Below are positions 9,840-19,819 of a DNA stretch of 20,000 bases, one piece after another. The stretch is from NCBI GenBank assembly GCA_009760855.2, contig WPIO01000043.1, positions 3,157,501-3,177,500 of the forward strand, written 5' to 3'. The DNA comes from Cristatella mucedo. Taxonomy: Eukaryota; Bryozoa; Phylactolaemata; Cristatellidae. The notes beneath the pieces were generated by a model that ran no database searches, was not told the DNA's origin, and was given only the letters and a program-made list of their open reading frames with translations. The translations under genes were made by a program, and so were the position numbers. Every line of letters starts with the position of its first letter. The stretch's first letter is position 1.

Positions 9840-9853
9840 GCAGCAGCAGCAAG
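9804..9853 (+). repeat. (CAG)n/(CACCAG)n imperfect repeat
   Basis: CAGCAGCACCAG units alternate through about 50 bases. Confidence 0.93.
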
Positions 9854-9929
9854 GCCTGCTGCAGCGAAACCAGGTGCCAAGTGTTTAGGACGCTGAGGTC
9901 TTGCCGGCAGAAGTCTTGCTGGTTTGGGT

Positions 9930-10110
9930 CCACCGAGCCTTAGTAATTGGTGCACATATCCGTGACAGAATAGGATGGGGGCCTGGTCATTTGCTCACTC
10001 TGATGGACAACGTGGACACCGGAAGGAATGGGGGGTGTGTGGTTCGAACCAATTGCAGTGCCGAAGCCCCAGCATGCTAGCCACACCTGCCAGATTATGA
10101 CCGCCTTAGA
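9930..10110 (-). mobile_element. tRNA-derived SINE, diverged
   Basis: The reverse strand carries an A-box-like GTGGCTAGCATGCTG (10070-10084) and a B box GGTTCGAACC (10041-10050). The spacing is short, about 19 bases. Its far end, TTCTGTCACGGATATGTGCA followed by CCAATTACTAAGGCT, resembles the family tail TTCTGCCGATATG...GTTAAATCAGCT. Confidence 0.6.
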
Positions 10111-11364
10111 GGTTAGTAGTGGTGAACCTGAATTAAATAGCCTTCAGGAGCCGGGAAGGCCAAAATCTGTAGAAGTTTAGAAAGGACAGCTGGACTTCTG
10201 AAGTGGTCAGTTGTACTTTGGGCTTCGAGTCGACCTATTTGCATCCTGTGGCTGATGCTGTGCACTCCTGCCTCTCTGCTTTGCTGAGTTTTAGAAAATT
10301 ACTACCAACAATACAACCACGTGGTAAGATTAATATGAGGAAGCAGTAAATGTGCCAGGTCGTGCATGCTGCCACCTTGGTTGGACTACTAGGGGCTGAA
10401 AAGCATGCACAATTAAAGTGTTTGGCAGTTTCACGTGGGTTTGGAAACAGTTGCAGTTTTGAAGGATTTTTTTGGCAGCACAATTAGCAGATGGGGAAGT
10501 AACATTTTTTGGATGTGCCAGATATACCTCTAGAAACATGCATTTTAATAACTGTGTCGGACATTAGCTTGGGTACTGTTCAAGGTTTGAGACTTCTTGT
10601 TTTTCACATGCACCTAACCAGGCTAGATCTGATTTGAGAATATGCAAAAAAATGGTAGGGCAGTTAAAACAAGAAACCAAGCAAACTAAGTTTCCTGGCG
10701 CACAAAGAGACTTCGAGCAACACTGTTTTAGAAGTCATGGCAAAACATTAGATGCCAAGCCATGGTGTCCTACGTAGGTTGTAATGTGTGCTCTGAAATT
10801 GTGAGCTGGTAGTTTTAATTTTGTGCATGCATTTAGCAAACTGAAATAATTGAAACCCAAGACAACATTTTAAAGAATTCTTTAATTCCTTGTTTACCGT
10901 GACACTGTTTGCTTTTTTCCTTCCCAACACGTCATCAAATTGGAGCCTCTCTTCTTACCGTATCAAACTTATGGTTTTGGATGCTGAAATTAGCATGCTT
11001 CAAACTGTCGATGATGGATGAAAAAATGCCCAACACTGTTGGTGGGACCAGTTTTTATAGAGTGAGAGACTAAATGAATCTAGTAAATCTTACTTCGCAG
11101 TGCTACGACGGTACTAGAAAACAATATCTGTCGAGAATGGTCGCTATGTCGGTAGCCAGAAATTAGCCCAGTTATTACAAAAGCAGGATCATGGTGCATA
11201 TTTTTAACCTGGCAAGATAACTAGTTTGGTAGCATGTCCGATTTGTTGTAAGTATTGCTAACTCGTGCAAACGATATTTTCTGGTGAAATTTTGTTGGCC
11301 TGTAGTCCATGAAAAAGGTTCAGCTATCAGAGAGATTGTAAGTCGATCCTCAAGGTTTCATAGG
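10111..11364. other. Intronic AT-richer sequence, nothing firmly recognised
   Basis: No coding segment recognised. GCCAAGCCATGGTGTCC at 10754-10770 resembles GCCAAGCCATGGTGGCC in the LINE copy at 6341-6357, so part may be old LINE sequence. Confidence 0.45.
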
Positions 11365-11382
11365 TTTTTCGGCCTAACACTT

Positions 11383-11420
<38 letters not shown>

Positions 11421-11444
11421 TATATATATGTATATATATCCTAA

Positions 11445-11495
<51 letters not shown>

Positions 11496-11507
11496 CCAAC
11501 ACTATAA

Positions 11508-11561
<54 letters not shown>

Positions 11562-11578
11562 AGTGTTAGGCCGAAAAA
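11365..11578. repeat. TA/TG microsatellite block bounded by 17-bp perfect inverted repeats
   Basis: The left end TTTTTCGGCCTAACACT (11365-11381) and the right end AGTGTTAGGCCGAAAAA (11562-11578) are exact reverse complements. Between them are (TA)n at 11385-11440 and 11449-11491 and (TG)n at 11509-11556. The core CCTAACACTATA recurs inside at 11440, and a variant CCCAACACTATA recurs at about 11495. This could be a small terminal-inverted-repeat element that nucleated microsatellite growth. No clear target-site duplication was seen. Confidence 0.85.
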
Positions 11579-11729
11579 AACGCTGCTTCTCTCCTGTCGA
11601 TGGCAATATGTGGCTCGGTAGTGAGCTGCTGCCAGGCATTGTGAAGCTGCAGGCTCAATCGCCCTGTGAAGCCAGTTCTTTCAGCAGCAGCAGCAATCAT
11701 CATGTTCATAACAATAGCAATACATTTGC

Positions 11730-12075
11730 ATTGTACCCGCAGAGAACTTACTTAATATTTTCAATGTGCTTTACACATGTAATGCACATCTGTCTGCTTG
11801 CAGTCCACAAAGCCACACAGACTAAATATGTGTTCCCCAGGAAAGTTTCCTATAGCGCACTCAAAGCCTATGCTATGAACAGAGCATGAGCGCATGGTTA
11901 CTGGTAACATGCATGCACAGTGCCAACATGCATAATATCGTTAGTGGCTACATGCACTTGAGCACTCATAAGCACACAAAGAAGAAATTACACAGACCTA
12001 GCAAATGCTATGAGGAACACCTCCGTTTGCAGCTTCTTTTGAAATGTCGTCAAGTCAGGGGATGCCATGTTTTTC
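11730..12075 (-). mobile_element. LINE 3'-end repeat copy
   Basis: On the reverse strand the sequence ends with the shared tail (11730-11772; GTTCTCTG core). It also carries CCACAAAGCCACACAGAC (11805-11822, + strand text), which is shared with 6058-6075. GTTAGTGGCTACATGC and GTCAAGTCAGGGG match the neighbouring copy at 12440-12735 in the same order. Confidence 0.65.
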
Positions 12076-12420
12076 TTAGAATGAATCGAATTTTGTATGC
12101 ATTATATATATTTTTCCACACACTTAATTGATGATTGTGTACATGAATGCGTGGAAGAATGCTTTTTGCCTGGGTTATCATGGCTGCATGTTTCACTCCG
12201 GTACTGGTCCGGAAGGCCACTCCAAATGACCACTCGCTGCCATACCAGCTTTCTGAACTACATTGGTGCATTTGCACATGTCATCTACCACCGCGGTGTC
12301 AATTACTGACCAATGACTGTGCTCCTGGTTAGGGACTGTTTATATGGCGGAAGATTTGCTCGTGCTTGCTTGTGTTCTACTTATTTGGGGCTAGGAGCTC
12401 AGCACGAGTTCCTCAAGAAT
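12076..12420. other. Spacer between two LINE-related copies, nothing recognised
   Basis: AT-rich sequence with no recognised gene. Confidence 0.45.
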
Positions 12421-12740
12421 AATAGTAATAATAATAATAATACTTTTGTCATAGTGCTCTCAGAGAACTCAATCTCTTTCTAGGCACTTTACATTTGCTG
12501 CAAAGGAAGCACGATCGAATGGTTAGTGGTAGCATGCTCAATGACAACAGGCATAACGTGGTTTGGGGTGACATGCACAGGGTTAGCATGCAAATGTGGG
12601 TAGTCGGCAGCGTGCACGGTGTCAGCAAGAGTAAGTATGCAAAGGAAGAATCACGTGGACCCACTAAATGCTGTGATAAATAGATGCATTTTTAACTTCT
12701 TTTTAAATGTGGTCAAGTCAGGGGGATATCGTGACAACAG
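12421..12740 (-). mobile_element. LINE 3'-end repeat copy with (ATT)n tail
   Basis: On the reverse strand the conserved tail GAGATTGAGTTCTCTGAG and GAGCACTATGACAAAAG runs directly into (TTA)n at 12421-12443, the expected 3' terminus. The 3' untranslated part up to GTCAAGTCAGG matches 11880-12060. Internal short repeats of the type GGTTAGYGGTAGCATGC and GTGACATGCAC occur at about 12519-12600. No reverse-transcriptase coding part is visible. Confidence 0.7.
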
Positions 12741-13439
12741 TGAGAAGTGTGGCCCGAACTAAAGGCATGGTCCCCAAAGGATTTGGGGTTCGTACGAGGT
12801 ATATGTAAACGATTAGATTCCAAAAAGCGGGTGGTACGATGCTTAGCCTGGCGGGAGAGTCGAGTGCCAGGCAATTGTTATGCAGCACCGGTGAAGCACC
12901 CTCGAACAACATCATGCAGAGCTGGCATCTCAGTGAGGCTGAGTGTCTTGTCTTGTCTCACACTGTTGGGTTGGGTCCCCCGGGGGCCCTTTGGCCGTAA
13001 TCTCGGTGCTGCCGCCACTGCTGCTGCTCTGGGTGGCGTAGATCGAGTGGGCATTCTTCAGTGCGAACCTCAGTCGTACTCTTGTGCCAACAAGTTGATG
13101 GATCACGTGTTCGTTTGGGCCGCTGGTCATCTGCAGCATCTTATGGAGTGTGGCTGCTGCAGAGATGAGAGTGCAGCAGCAATCGCTGCTACTGCTGCTG
13201 AGGCGGCTGACAACAGCAATCCCAGTCGACTGAAGTGTCTACCTGCTGGCCAATGGCTCACGCCATCGCCGCTGATTCTACATCATGATTACGTATCGTT
13301 TCTCGATCTAGCCAAGGAGATGAGTGTTTGCTTGAATCAAGATCGCAAACTGGAAGGTCTACGAGTGTGTCGGCCCTTACTTTATCTGCTTTCTCTTTGT
13401 CTGCTGCCGTCTCATCGTGTCTTTAGTCGGTAAGTGATA
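12741..13439 (+). other. Long open frame without a recognised product
   Basis: An open frame at 12747-13433 encodes 228 codons. Its first part overlaps the end of the LINE-related repeat and its middle is Ala-rich from CTG/GCT-biased DNA. I see no domain, signal peptide or splice-consistent conserved segment. It is probably chance, although an intronic or repeat-derived coding piece cannot be excluded. Confidence 0.2.
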
Positions 13440-14283
13440 CTAGTCTGGTAAGTGAATTTGGTGTCGATCGAGTCAAACAGTCGACTGATTCACTTTTGAT
13501 TGGTGGGCACATCCGGCAGAGCTCAGAGCCGTAAATTTACCTCGGTGGTTCAGATAATTCTTCAGACTGTTCTTCTGGTCGGCGCTTAGGAGCTCGAGGT
13601 TTCCAATGGATCAGCTCACAGTTTGGGATGCAGCCAACTTCGATTCGGAACTTTCAAATTCTATAAGCTGACTCTGCTGCAGCTGCAGCAGCATAGTCAG
13701 ATTAATTCGTAGCAATTGCACAGATGCAGCCGGATCGATGCGTTTAATATCCGAGCCATTGCATACTTCTGCCTGTGGCCTTCTTTTAAGATGTACACAC
13801 GTAAGCTATGCAATAAGAACGATTAGTCAGACCAGATGGAGACATGCAACCTGTACTCTATTCTGCACCTGTCTTGTCATTTCTTTGATGAAAAGTTCTA
13901 TCCTGTTAGGGCATGCTGCCCTATGTCTCTCAGCATACACGGCGAATTACTATGTGTCCTTCGAAGCACTGCCAAATGCCTGCAGTAGCGGTTCTTGCCG
14001 GATTTGAATCTTCTGCCCTCCGATCTGGATCCAGGATGCATTACACAATCTGCTTGGCAAGCCTTTTACAACAGAGGCCAATGCATTAGGCATTGTCGAT
14101 CCCCCTGATCTGAGATGGGCCGGCAGTGTAGCTGGTGACTCGTCGGGGTGCAGCAGATGACACGTTGGGTGCAGCAGGTGGCACATCGGAGCCGGTAGCT
14201 CGGCGGCAGGTTGCTGCAGATTTCGGCGTCAACATTCGCGGATGATCCGGACTAAGGCAAGGCCTCCTGCAGCAAGCGGAGGT
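13440..14283. other. Intronic sequence with one weak tRNA-like segment
   Basis: A reverse-strand TTGCCAAGCAGATTG (14046-14060) and GATTCAAATCC (14000-14010) resemble A and B boxes, but no folded tRNA or SINE body is convincing. An 18-bp palindrome CTGCTGCAGCTGCAGCAG lies at 13674-13691. Nothing else recognised. Confidence 0.45.
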
Positions 14284-14416
14284 TCAGCTAAGGCCGGCTG
14301 ATTTAGCTGCTGCACCATTTACATAGCGCCGGAACATCCGTGGCAGCTATCACTCTCCCTGTTTGCAGTGTGCAACGCAGGGCTTACCCTGCGACAGGAC
14401 TCGAACCGGGGGCCCG
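14284..14416 (-). mobile_element. tRNA-derived SINE, B box to tail
   Basis: The reverse strand has a B box GGTTCGAGTCC (14397-14407). It is followed by a body with GTGATAGCTG and a tail with GGCGCTATG and GCTAAATCAGCC, matching GTGATAGCTG, GTCGCTATAC and GTTAAATCAGCT of the copy at 19150-19346. The A-box half is not recognisable, so the copy seems 5'-truncated. Confidence 0.65.
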
Positions 14417-14438
14417 GAATATGAAATGCTTGTGAAAC

Positions 14439-14640
14439 TAGATTGAAGTGCATAAGATTGCTTTAAAGGGTTTCGTGCGGCGATTGATTGCCTGATTTGA
14501 AGGAAAGTGTGCCTAGACTGTGAATTTAGATTGAAGTGCATAAGATTGCCTTTTGGATTTGAAGGAACTTGCCATTGCAGAGCCTTGGCAGTCGCTTGGA
14601 AGGAAAGTGTGCTGCCGTTTCTTAAGCTGTGAATTCGACT
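14439..14640. repeat. Imperfect tandem duplication, unit about 88-109 bp
   Basis: TAGATTGAAGTGCATAAGAT occurs at 14439 and again at 14527. GGAAAGTGTGC occurs at 14502 and 14602. CTGTGAATT occurs at 14518 and 14627. The offset grows from 88 to 109, so the second copy holds an insertion of about 20 bases relative to the first. Confidence 0.88.
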
Positions 14641-15059
14641 GCAGCCATCTGATTGCCCGTACTCGAGAGCAGTGTAAAGTGCTACGATAACTTGGCGATA
14701 TCACCCGGTACCACCCTATACCACCCATACTTTCTTGAGAGGCTGCCTTTCGGTTCTGCCCCCTTAGATAAGCCGACGGCCAGACTGTAGGCGGTGTGTG
14801 CTTGACTCTCTCTTGAAAAGTGTGATCGAGCCCACCTACCCACTCCCTACCCCAGTGAGAACCAAGCCTGCTTCAATCGCCACGGTTCTTCCAGCGTTGC
14901 CAGCTCTCTGTTGTTTTAGTCGATCTAGTGCCTGCACTCGTCTGAGCGCTACTTGCCGGCCATCGATTACTGCTTTTGACCGGGTGGTGATGGCTTCCCT
15001 TGAGCCGCTCTCCTCACAGCTGTCAGCCTAAGTCTTCCAGCTGCCTAATGTGGCTTGAC
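14641..15059. other. Intronic sequence, nothing recognised
   Basis: A short open frame at 14798-15031 (+) has no recognised product. Confidence 0.5.
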
Positions 15060-16060
15060 GAAGCAGCAGCAGCAGCAGCCGGCTTCCTGTTTGGACAGCG
15101 GCGATCGCTGTGTGCCGCCCCCCTCCGAAGCAGCCAGCCGAGCCGGCTGCTGGCCAGACTGGCAGGAGCCAGCTGATCTCGTTCGTTCACCCGTTCGGCG
15201 ATTCATCGACCGGCCGGTGACTCTTTTCTATTAATAGAATCGAGCCGGCGAATGCCGGCCGGCTCGATTTCTCTCCTTGAGGCATTCCTCAGGCCAGCCA
15301 TGCTGCACCCCAGAAACTGCCACCAAGTGGCTGGCGATGCACGAGAAAGGAACCCGTCGCAAAACAAACGATCAACTCGTCGTAATATAGGCCGATGCGA
15401 AGAGAAGAATGCTCGATCCATCGATCGCTGTGGCCCCTTCGCTGGCCAGTGCTGCAGCTTTCGCGACTTGGCCAGCAGATCTTACCCGGGCTGATCGCTA
15501 CCGGCAGCCGGAGTGTGGAAACCGAGCCTTCTCGGAAAAACGCCTTCGCGAGACATTTACCGGGAGACGACAGTGTGGCAGCCTTCCGGGCTGAGTTCGC
15601 CCGTGCGACGAAGGGCATTCGATGCAAAACAGTATTCCGAAAGCGAAAGGGCGGCTGCTGAATGTATCGCGAATTAGCCGATACAAGATCTCGGCTAGGA
15701 GCCCGACGGGAGGCGCGAATAACCGACACGAATCGGACCGAGGGATTTGCATTGGTCGCTGGCTGGAAGTCGTCGGATGCCGTGCTGCTCTTCACTAAAC
15801 CGGCCGACTGAGGAAAGAAGCAAGCAATCAATGGCGTCTCGTTTCTGCTTCCCTTTTATTATATGCTCTGCCCGTGAGCGGTGCGTTTGGAGCCCTGAGC
15901 AAAAGGCCCCAGTGACAAGCAAAGGCTGGCAGACGCTACAGGCAGCTTTTTGGTTTTTCTTTTCGCTAAATACATAAACCACACGACGTCTCATGCCGGC
16001 GACAGGCAGCATTCGAAGGATCTCCGCCCAAGTGGTCGACCCAAAGCTGCAAAGGCTCCG
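15060..16060. other. GC- and CpG-rich intronic segment with opposed open frames
   Basis: The DNA is visibly richer in CG dinucleotides than its surroundings. Open frames run on both strands: 15289-15831 on - (180 codons) and 15395-15661 on + (88 codons). Neither shows a domain I recognise. It begins near a CAG patch at 15063-15080. An intronic CpG island or internal promoter, a recently inserted fragment, or chance are all possible. Confidence 0.35.
15238..15269. repeat. Perfect 12-bp inverted repeat with an 8-base loop
   Basis: AATCGAGCCGGC (15238-15249) is mirrored by GCCGGCTCGATT (15258-15269). The loop is GAATGCCG. Confidence 0.93.
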
Positions 16061-16615
16061 TCGTTAGGCCTCCTGAAATGATCACGTATCTTGAATGCAC
16101 TAACGGCTTACCCGGTGACGAATAGGTTGTACTGCCTATACAGCTGCCAGTGTTACCGCTGTCCCGACCAGTTTCGCAAGCAGCCGCCCTGTCGATGAAC
16201 GTCGCGACATCTCCTTACTAGAGGACGCCACGCCTTAGCAACGCTTGAAAGGATGCTAAAAAAAGCCACCCCTTCTCACAGCCTCTGCTCCCTGTCAGCA
16301 TCAATTGTGCTTTGTAGTCTTGAGTCCCGAATCATGCAAGCATTCATAATCACAGTGACATTCTTCCTCCCTCTAGCCCATGCGCTGTCCCCTGAAAGTG
16401 ATTTAGTTCTTTGGGGCACTGTGGCAATGCTTTAGCATTATTACTACTATTAATTATGAACTATCATTTCAGGGCGTTTCTAGTTTGATGGAGCTCGTGT
16501 GCTTGACTGCCTGCTCTGCCTCCTCCCTTTGTTCTCAGTTTGTCCTGCTGCCTTGTGAGTGTGCTCTCTGACCCACGGTCCTCGGTGGTCTGGGTAGACG
16601 TGGCGCTTTCTGGAC
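16061..16615. other. Intronic sequence, nothing recognised
   Basis: No conserved coding segment or repeat copy seen. Confidence 0.5.
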
Positions 16616-16836
16616 GAGTGCATGCGCATGCGTTTGCTTGCATCCATGTTCATGTATGTGCTTGCGCGTGTTTCGTGTATGCATGTGTGCGTTTGTGCGC
16701 GCGTGTGTGTGTTGCGTGTGCGCAGGTGTGTCTGTGCGTGCATGTGTGTGCGCAGGTGTGACTCTGTGTGTGTGCTGCATTTGTGCATGTGTGTGTGTGC
16801 TTGTGTGTGTGCTTGTGTACGTGTGTGCGTGCACAA
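16616..16836. repeat. Cryptic GT-rich microsatellite with a local duplication
   Basis: The tract is an imperfect GT/GC alternation. GTGTGCGCAGGTGTG occurs at about 16716-16730 and again at 16746-16760, 30 bases apart. The reverse-strand open frames across it are compositional artefacts rich in His and Thr. Confidence 0.88.
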
Positions 16837-17239
16837 GCTTGCGTTCGTGCTTCAGCTGGCCTACAAGAGGCTTGTTACACTTGCTGCTGATACAGACTTC
16901 ACGCATAGGCTTAGGCCACCAGCGAAAATAAAAGTGTCTGCACTGGCTAGAAAAATAAGGATGCAAAGCTAGCAGCAGTCGAGTGGCTCCTGTGGGGGCC
17001 TAGCTGGCAGCTGCCACCACTGCTGGCTTCGTCTCTTCAGCTGCAGCGCCCATGTGTGCTGACATCCAGGCCTGGATAGATACACTTTCAGACGTTCGTA
17101 TTACTCAGGGTGCGTCGTGCCAACGCGACACCGATCCATTTTTCGACCCGAGGGCTTCCCAGGTGCTGTAGCGGCAGCTCTGGAAGCAGTGTTCGGGCTG
17201 GGCTTCCGTGACCTCTGACCTGTACTGTTTTCCAGGGTG
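16837..17239. other. Intronic sequence, nothing recognised
   Basis: No conserved coding segment or repeat copy seen. Confidence 0.5.
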
Positions 17240-17326
17240 CTAATTCGAGGGGCTCTATTTCGGGGGGGGGGGGGAGGCACAATTTAAGGGCATTATTTTG
17301 AGGGCATTATTTCGAGGGCACTATAG
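17240..17326 (+). repeat. Short tandem repeat GAGGGCATTATTTC with an embedded poly-G run
   Basis: Units of about 16-17 bases (TTCGAGGGGCTCTATT, TTAAGGGCATTATT, TTGAGGGCATTATT, TTCGAGGGCACTAT) follow each other. A homopolymeric G run at about 17262-17275 sits between the first and the others. Confidence 0.85.
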
Positions 17327-17500
17327 TGGGTCAGGTGCTCGCCTCAGTTGGATTGTGATCTCGAAGTGATGAATGGTTGGAAAGGAGCCAATGAGCATTG
17401 GTTGGGCGCATCGAGCTCGGGCCAATGACAATCAGCACACCCCCTCTGCTGAACTAGCTGGGACCTAGTGATAGGTCCCTCTACCACTGACGTGAAGGTT
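17327..17500. other. Intronic sequence, nothing recognised
   Basis: A short stretch between the G-rich repeat and a LINE remnant. Confidence 0.45.
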
Positions 17501-17581
17501 TTGCTAAACCGCATAGCCAGAGCATTTGTTACATCCGATCTCGGCTTCTGGAACTCACTTATTTCGCAGGTCATTTGGCTT
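17501..17581 (+). pseudogene. Probable LINE reverse-transcriptase C-terminal remnant
   Basis: The + frame reads RAFVTSDLGFWNSLISQV at 17519-17572. The spacing of RAF, seven residues, then WNSL equals that of the common ORF2 end RAFSVAGPRFWNSLP. Nothing further of the element was recognised. The short length makes this moderate evidence. Confidence 0.5.
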
Positions 17582-18093
17582 GCAAAATAAGACGCTCACA
17601 GTTGGTGCACAGTTCTGCAGCCAGGGTTGTACCTTCATGGTGTCGTAGTAGTCGGAGTTGCCGTATTGTTTTTTTCCCGGCGACCCATTGTCTGCCTTCC
17701 CTACACCAAATATGTCCCTGGTGATACATGCCGTTCTCGGTTCTGGCCCAGTCCGATCGAGTGAGCACCACGAAACCTTTCACAAGATGGCTACCCACCC
17801 TTGAAATAGTCATCACATGTCAAAGGCATTCACGTGCCACTTCTGTTTGCTCGCATGTGTCCTCTGCTGTTACCCGACCGGATGAGCTACACAGTGGAAC
17901 AGTTTTGTCATTTTAATTAGGGCTTCTTAGCAGCTTGAGTTGAGCAACTGAGCCTGTACTGCAGCCATTCCTATGACAAATTGGCGTTTGAAGCTACCGG
18001 AAGCTTTTTGTGTGCACGTGGCTGTATGTATCCGGCTGTCCATCAATCGAAGTTTGTCTCTCACTGTTCGATCTCCATTCTCTTGCTCCAGCC
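17582..18093. other. Intronic sequence, nothing firmly recognised
   Basis: No gene recognised. The right part may be internal sequence of the LINE whose 3' part starts at 18094. Confidence 0.4.
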
Positions 18094-18490
18094 TACCTAG
18101 CAGAACTGCTTCCTTCCAATCAGGCTAGGCGTTGTATCACCAGCTGTACTGACTAAATCAATTAGTTGTACTCGAATCAACGTCAAGACCTATGAAGACC
18201 GTCGTGCCTTAAGTTTGCATGCACCCGAAGTCTGGAACTCAATCTCAACAAATGTCACGACTTCCTCTGACTTGACGACATTTTAACAGAAGCTAAAAAT
18301 GCACAGGGTATAGAAACGAATTTGCTGGATCCGTGATAATTGTCATTTGCTTGCTTACATATGGTGCCGCTGTGCATGTTATCACTTACCAAACTGACTT
18401 GCTTTTTTTACAGCTTTCGAAAAGTACCTAGACAAAGATTTGGTTTTCTGAGGGCTCTATACTAACGTCTTCTTCTTATTATTATTACTG
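18094..18490 (+). mobile_element. 3' end of a non-LTR retrotransposon (LINE), with tail
   Basis: At 18094-18132 the frame reads YLAELLPSNQARR, like the YLSELL..Y.P.R block near the ORF2 end. After a frame change, 18182-18285 reads VKTYEDRRALSLHAPEVWNS, like KTYGDRAFSVAAPKLWNSLP, with a stop before QKLK. The 3' untranslated part follows, then the conserved tail at 18424-18458 (AAAGATTTGGTTTTCTGAGG) and a (CTT)/(ATT)n terminus at 18467-18489. Frameshifts and stops show it is dead. It ends about 225 bp before the second exon. Confidence 0.82.
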
Positions 18491-18623
18491 GCGTCAGTTA
18501 TCCGTCATGCTCTCGTCCGAAGCATTAGCCGGCATCTGCCTCCTCGTACCGGCGGCACTTTTAGGTGCACTTTCTCACTTGAACATTTTTTGGAAGCTTC
18601 CAGGCCGCGTCATGCTTGCATGA

Positions 18624-19149
<526 letters not shown>

Positions 19150-19346
19150 CGTAATGGCTTTCAGCCGTAATGGCTCACTAGATAAGGCGGTTGCTTTTTA
19201 CGACCTCGGCCCCGAGGTCGTGGGTTCGAATCCTGTGGTGGGCGATCCTTTATCGCCACTGCAAGCAGTGGTGATAGCTGTAAATGCTCTTCTGTCGCTA
19301 TACAAAAAGAGGCTGTTAAATCAGCTAGTATTTATTTATTTATTTT
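19150..19346 (+). mobile_element. tRNA-derived SINE, best-preserved copy
   Basis: The A box TGGCTCACTAGATAAGG (19171-19187) and the B box GGTTCGAATCC (19223-19233) are 35 bases apart. Between them ACGACCTCGG and CCGAGGTCGT (19200-19221) form a perfect 10-bp hairpin with two bases between the arms. The body GGGCGATCCTTTAT and the tail GTTAAATCAGCT are shared with 5165-5365. The element ends in (ATTT)n at 19329-19346. The tRNA of origin could not be decided. Confidence 0.85.
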
Positions 19347-19443
19347 CACGGAGAGCACTAGTTGCACTCGTGCTTAAGCCATCAGAAAATATTGAATTTC
19401 TTGGCCTCTGTCACGATCATGCTTCCTTTGCAGCAAATACAAA

Positions 19444-19515
19444 ATGCCTACAAAGAGATTGAGTTCTCTGAGGGTATTACAAAATGTATCATTATAATAA
19501 TAATTGTTATTACGG
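19444..19515 (+). mobile_element. Solo LINE-type 3' tail
   Basis: AAAGAGATTGAGTTCTCTGA is the reverse complement of the tail at 12451-12482 and is followed by ATTATAATAATAATTGTTAT, an (ATA/ATT)n-type terminus. The sequence before it is not recognisable as LINE coding. Confidence 0.7.
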
Positions 19516-19819
19516 TGTGTTCGCAAGTTCGGTGCCTTTCTTTTGGCCAAGAAAATCAACAGCCTACTGCTTAGCAGTCAAACACACTCGTGAGAAACGT
19601 TTCTAGATGATCTTTCTTTCCACGCTCGATTAACGCTTCCTGTGTGAGCACACGTGCTAGAAGATTATACCGAGGAGCCAATGGTAGGGGTAATAAATAG
19701 GTGGCATTTCTCTGTATGCAAATGAATTGTATTTCTCTGTGCCGCATGCCTGTAAATTTTACATTTGGCTGGGCCAATAGCCTGTCTTATTGCCTTACTA
19801 AATAGAATATTTTTTTTAT
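19516..19819. other. Non-coding sequence, nothing recognised
   Basis: No coding segment or repeat copy recognised. Confidence 0.5.

Noticed and set aside
9656-9955. Alanine-rich protein or polyglutamine protein around the CAG repeat
   Set aside because: The frames are produced by an imperfect CAG repeat and no flanking conserved sequence supports a gene.
14000-14060. tRNA-like A and B boxes on the - strand
   Set aside because: The boxes are weak, the expected anticodon stem would lack a proper loop, and no family body follows.
15289-15831. 180-codon - strand open frame as a gene
   Set aside because: No domain or family is recognised and an overlapping + frame is equally open. It is kept only as an observation on the CpG-rich segment.
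16480-16972. Cys/His-rich open frames on both strands
   Set aside because: They come from a GT-rich cryptic microsatellite; the residues are a consequence of TGT/GTG and CAC/ACA codons.
19171-19240. Functional tRNA gene
   Set aside because: The internal hairpin and box spacing are tRNA-like, but no proper acceptor stem or anticodon arm could be drawn, and a SINE body follows.
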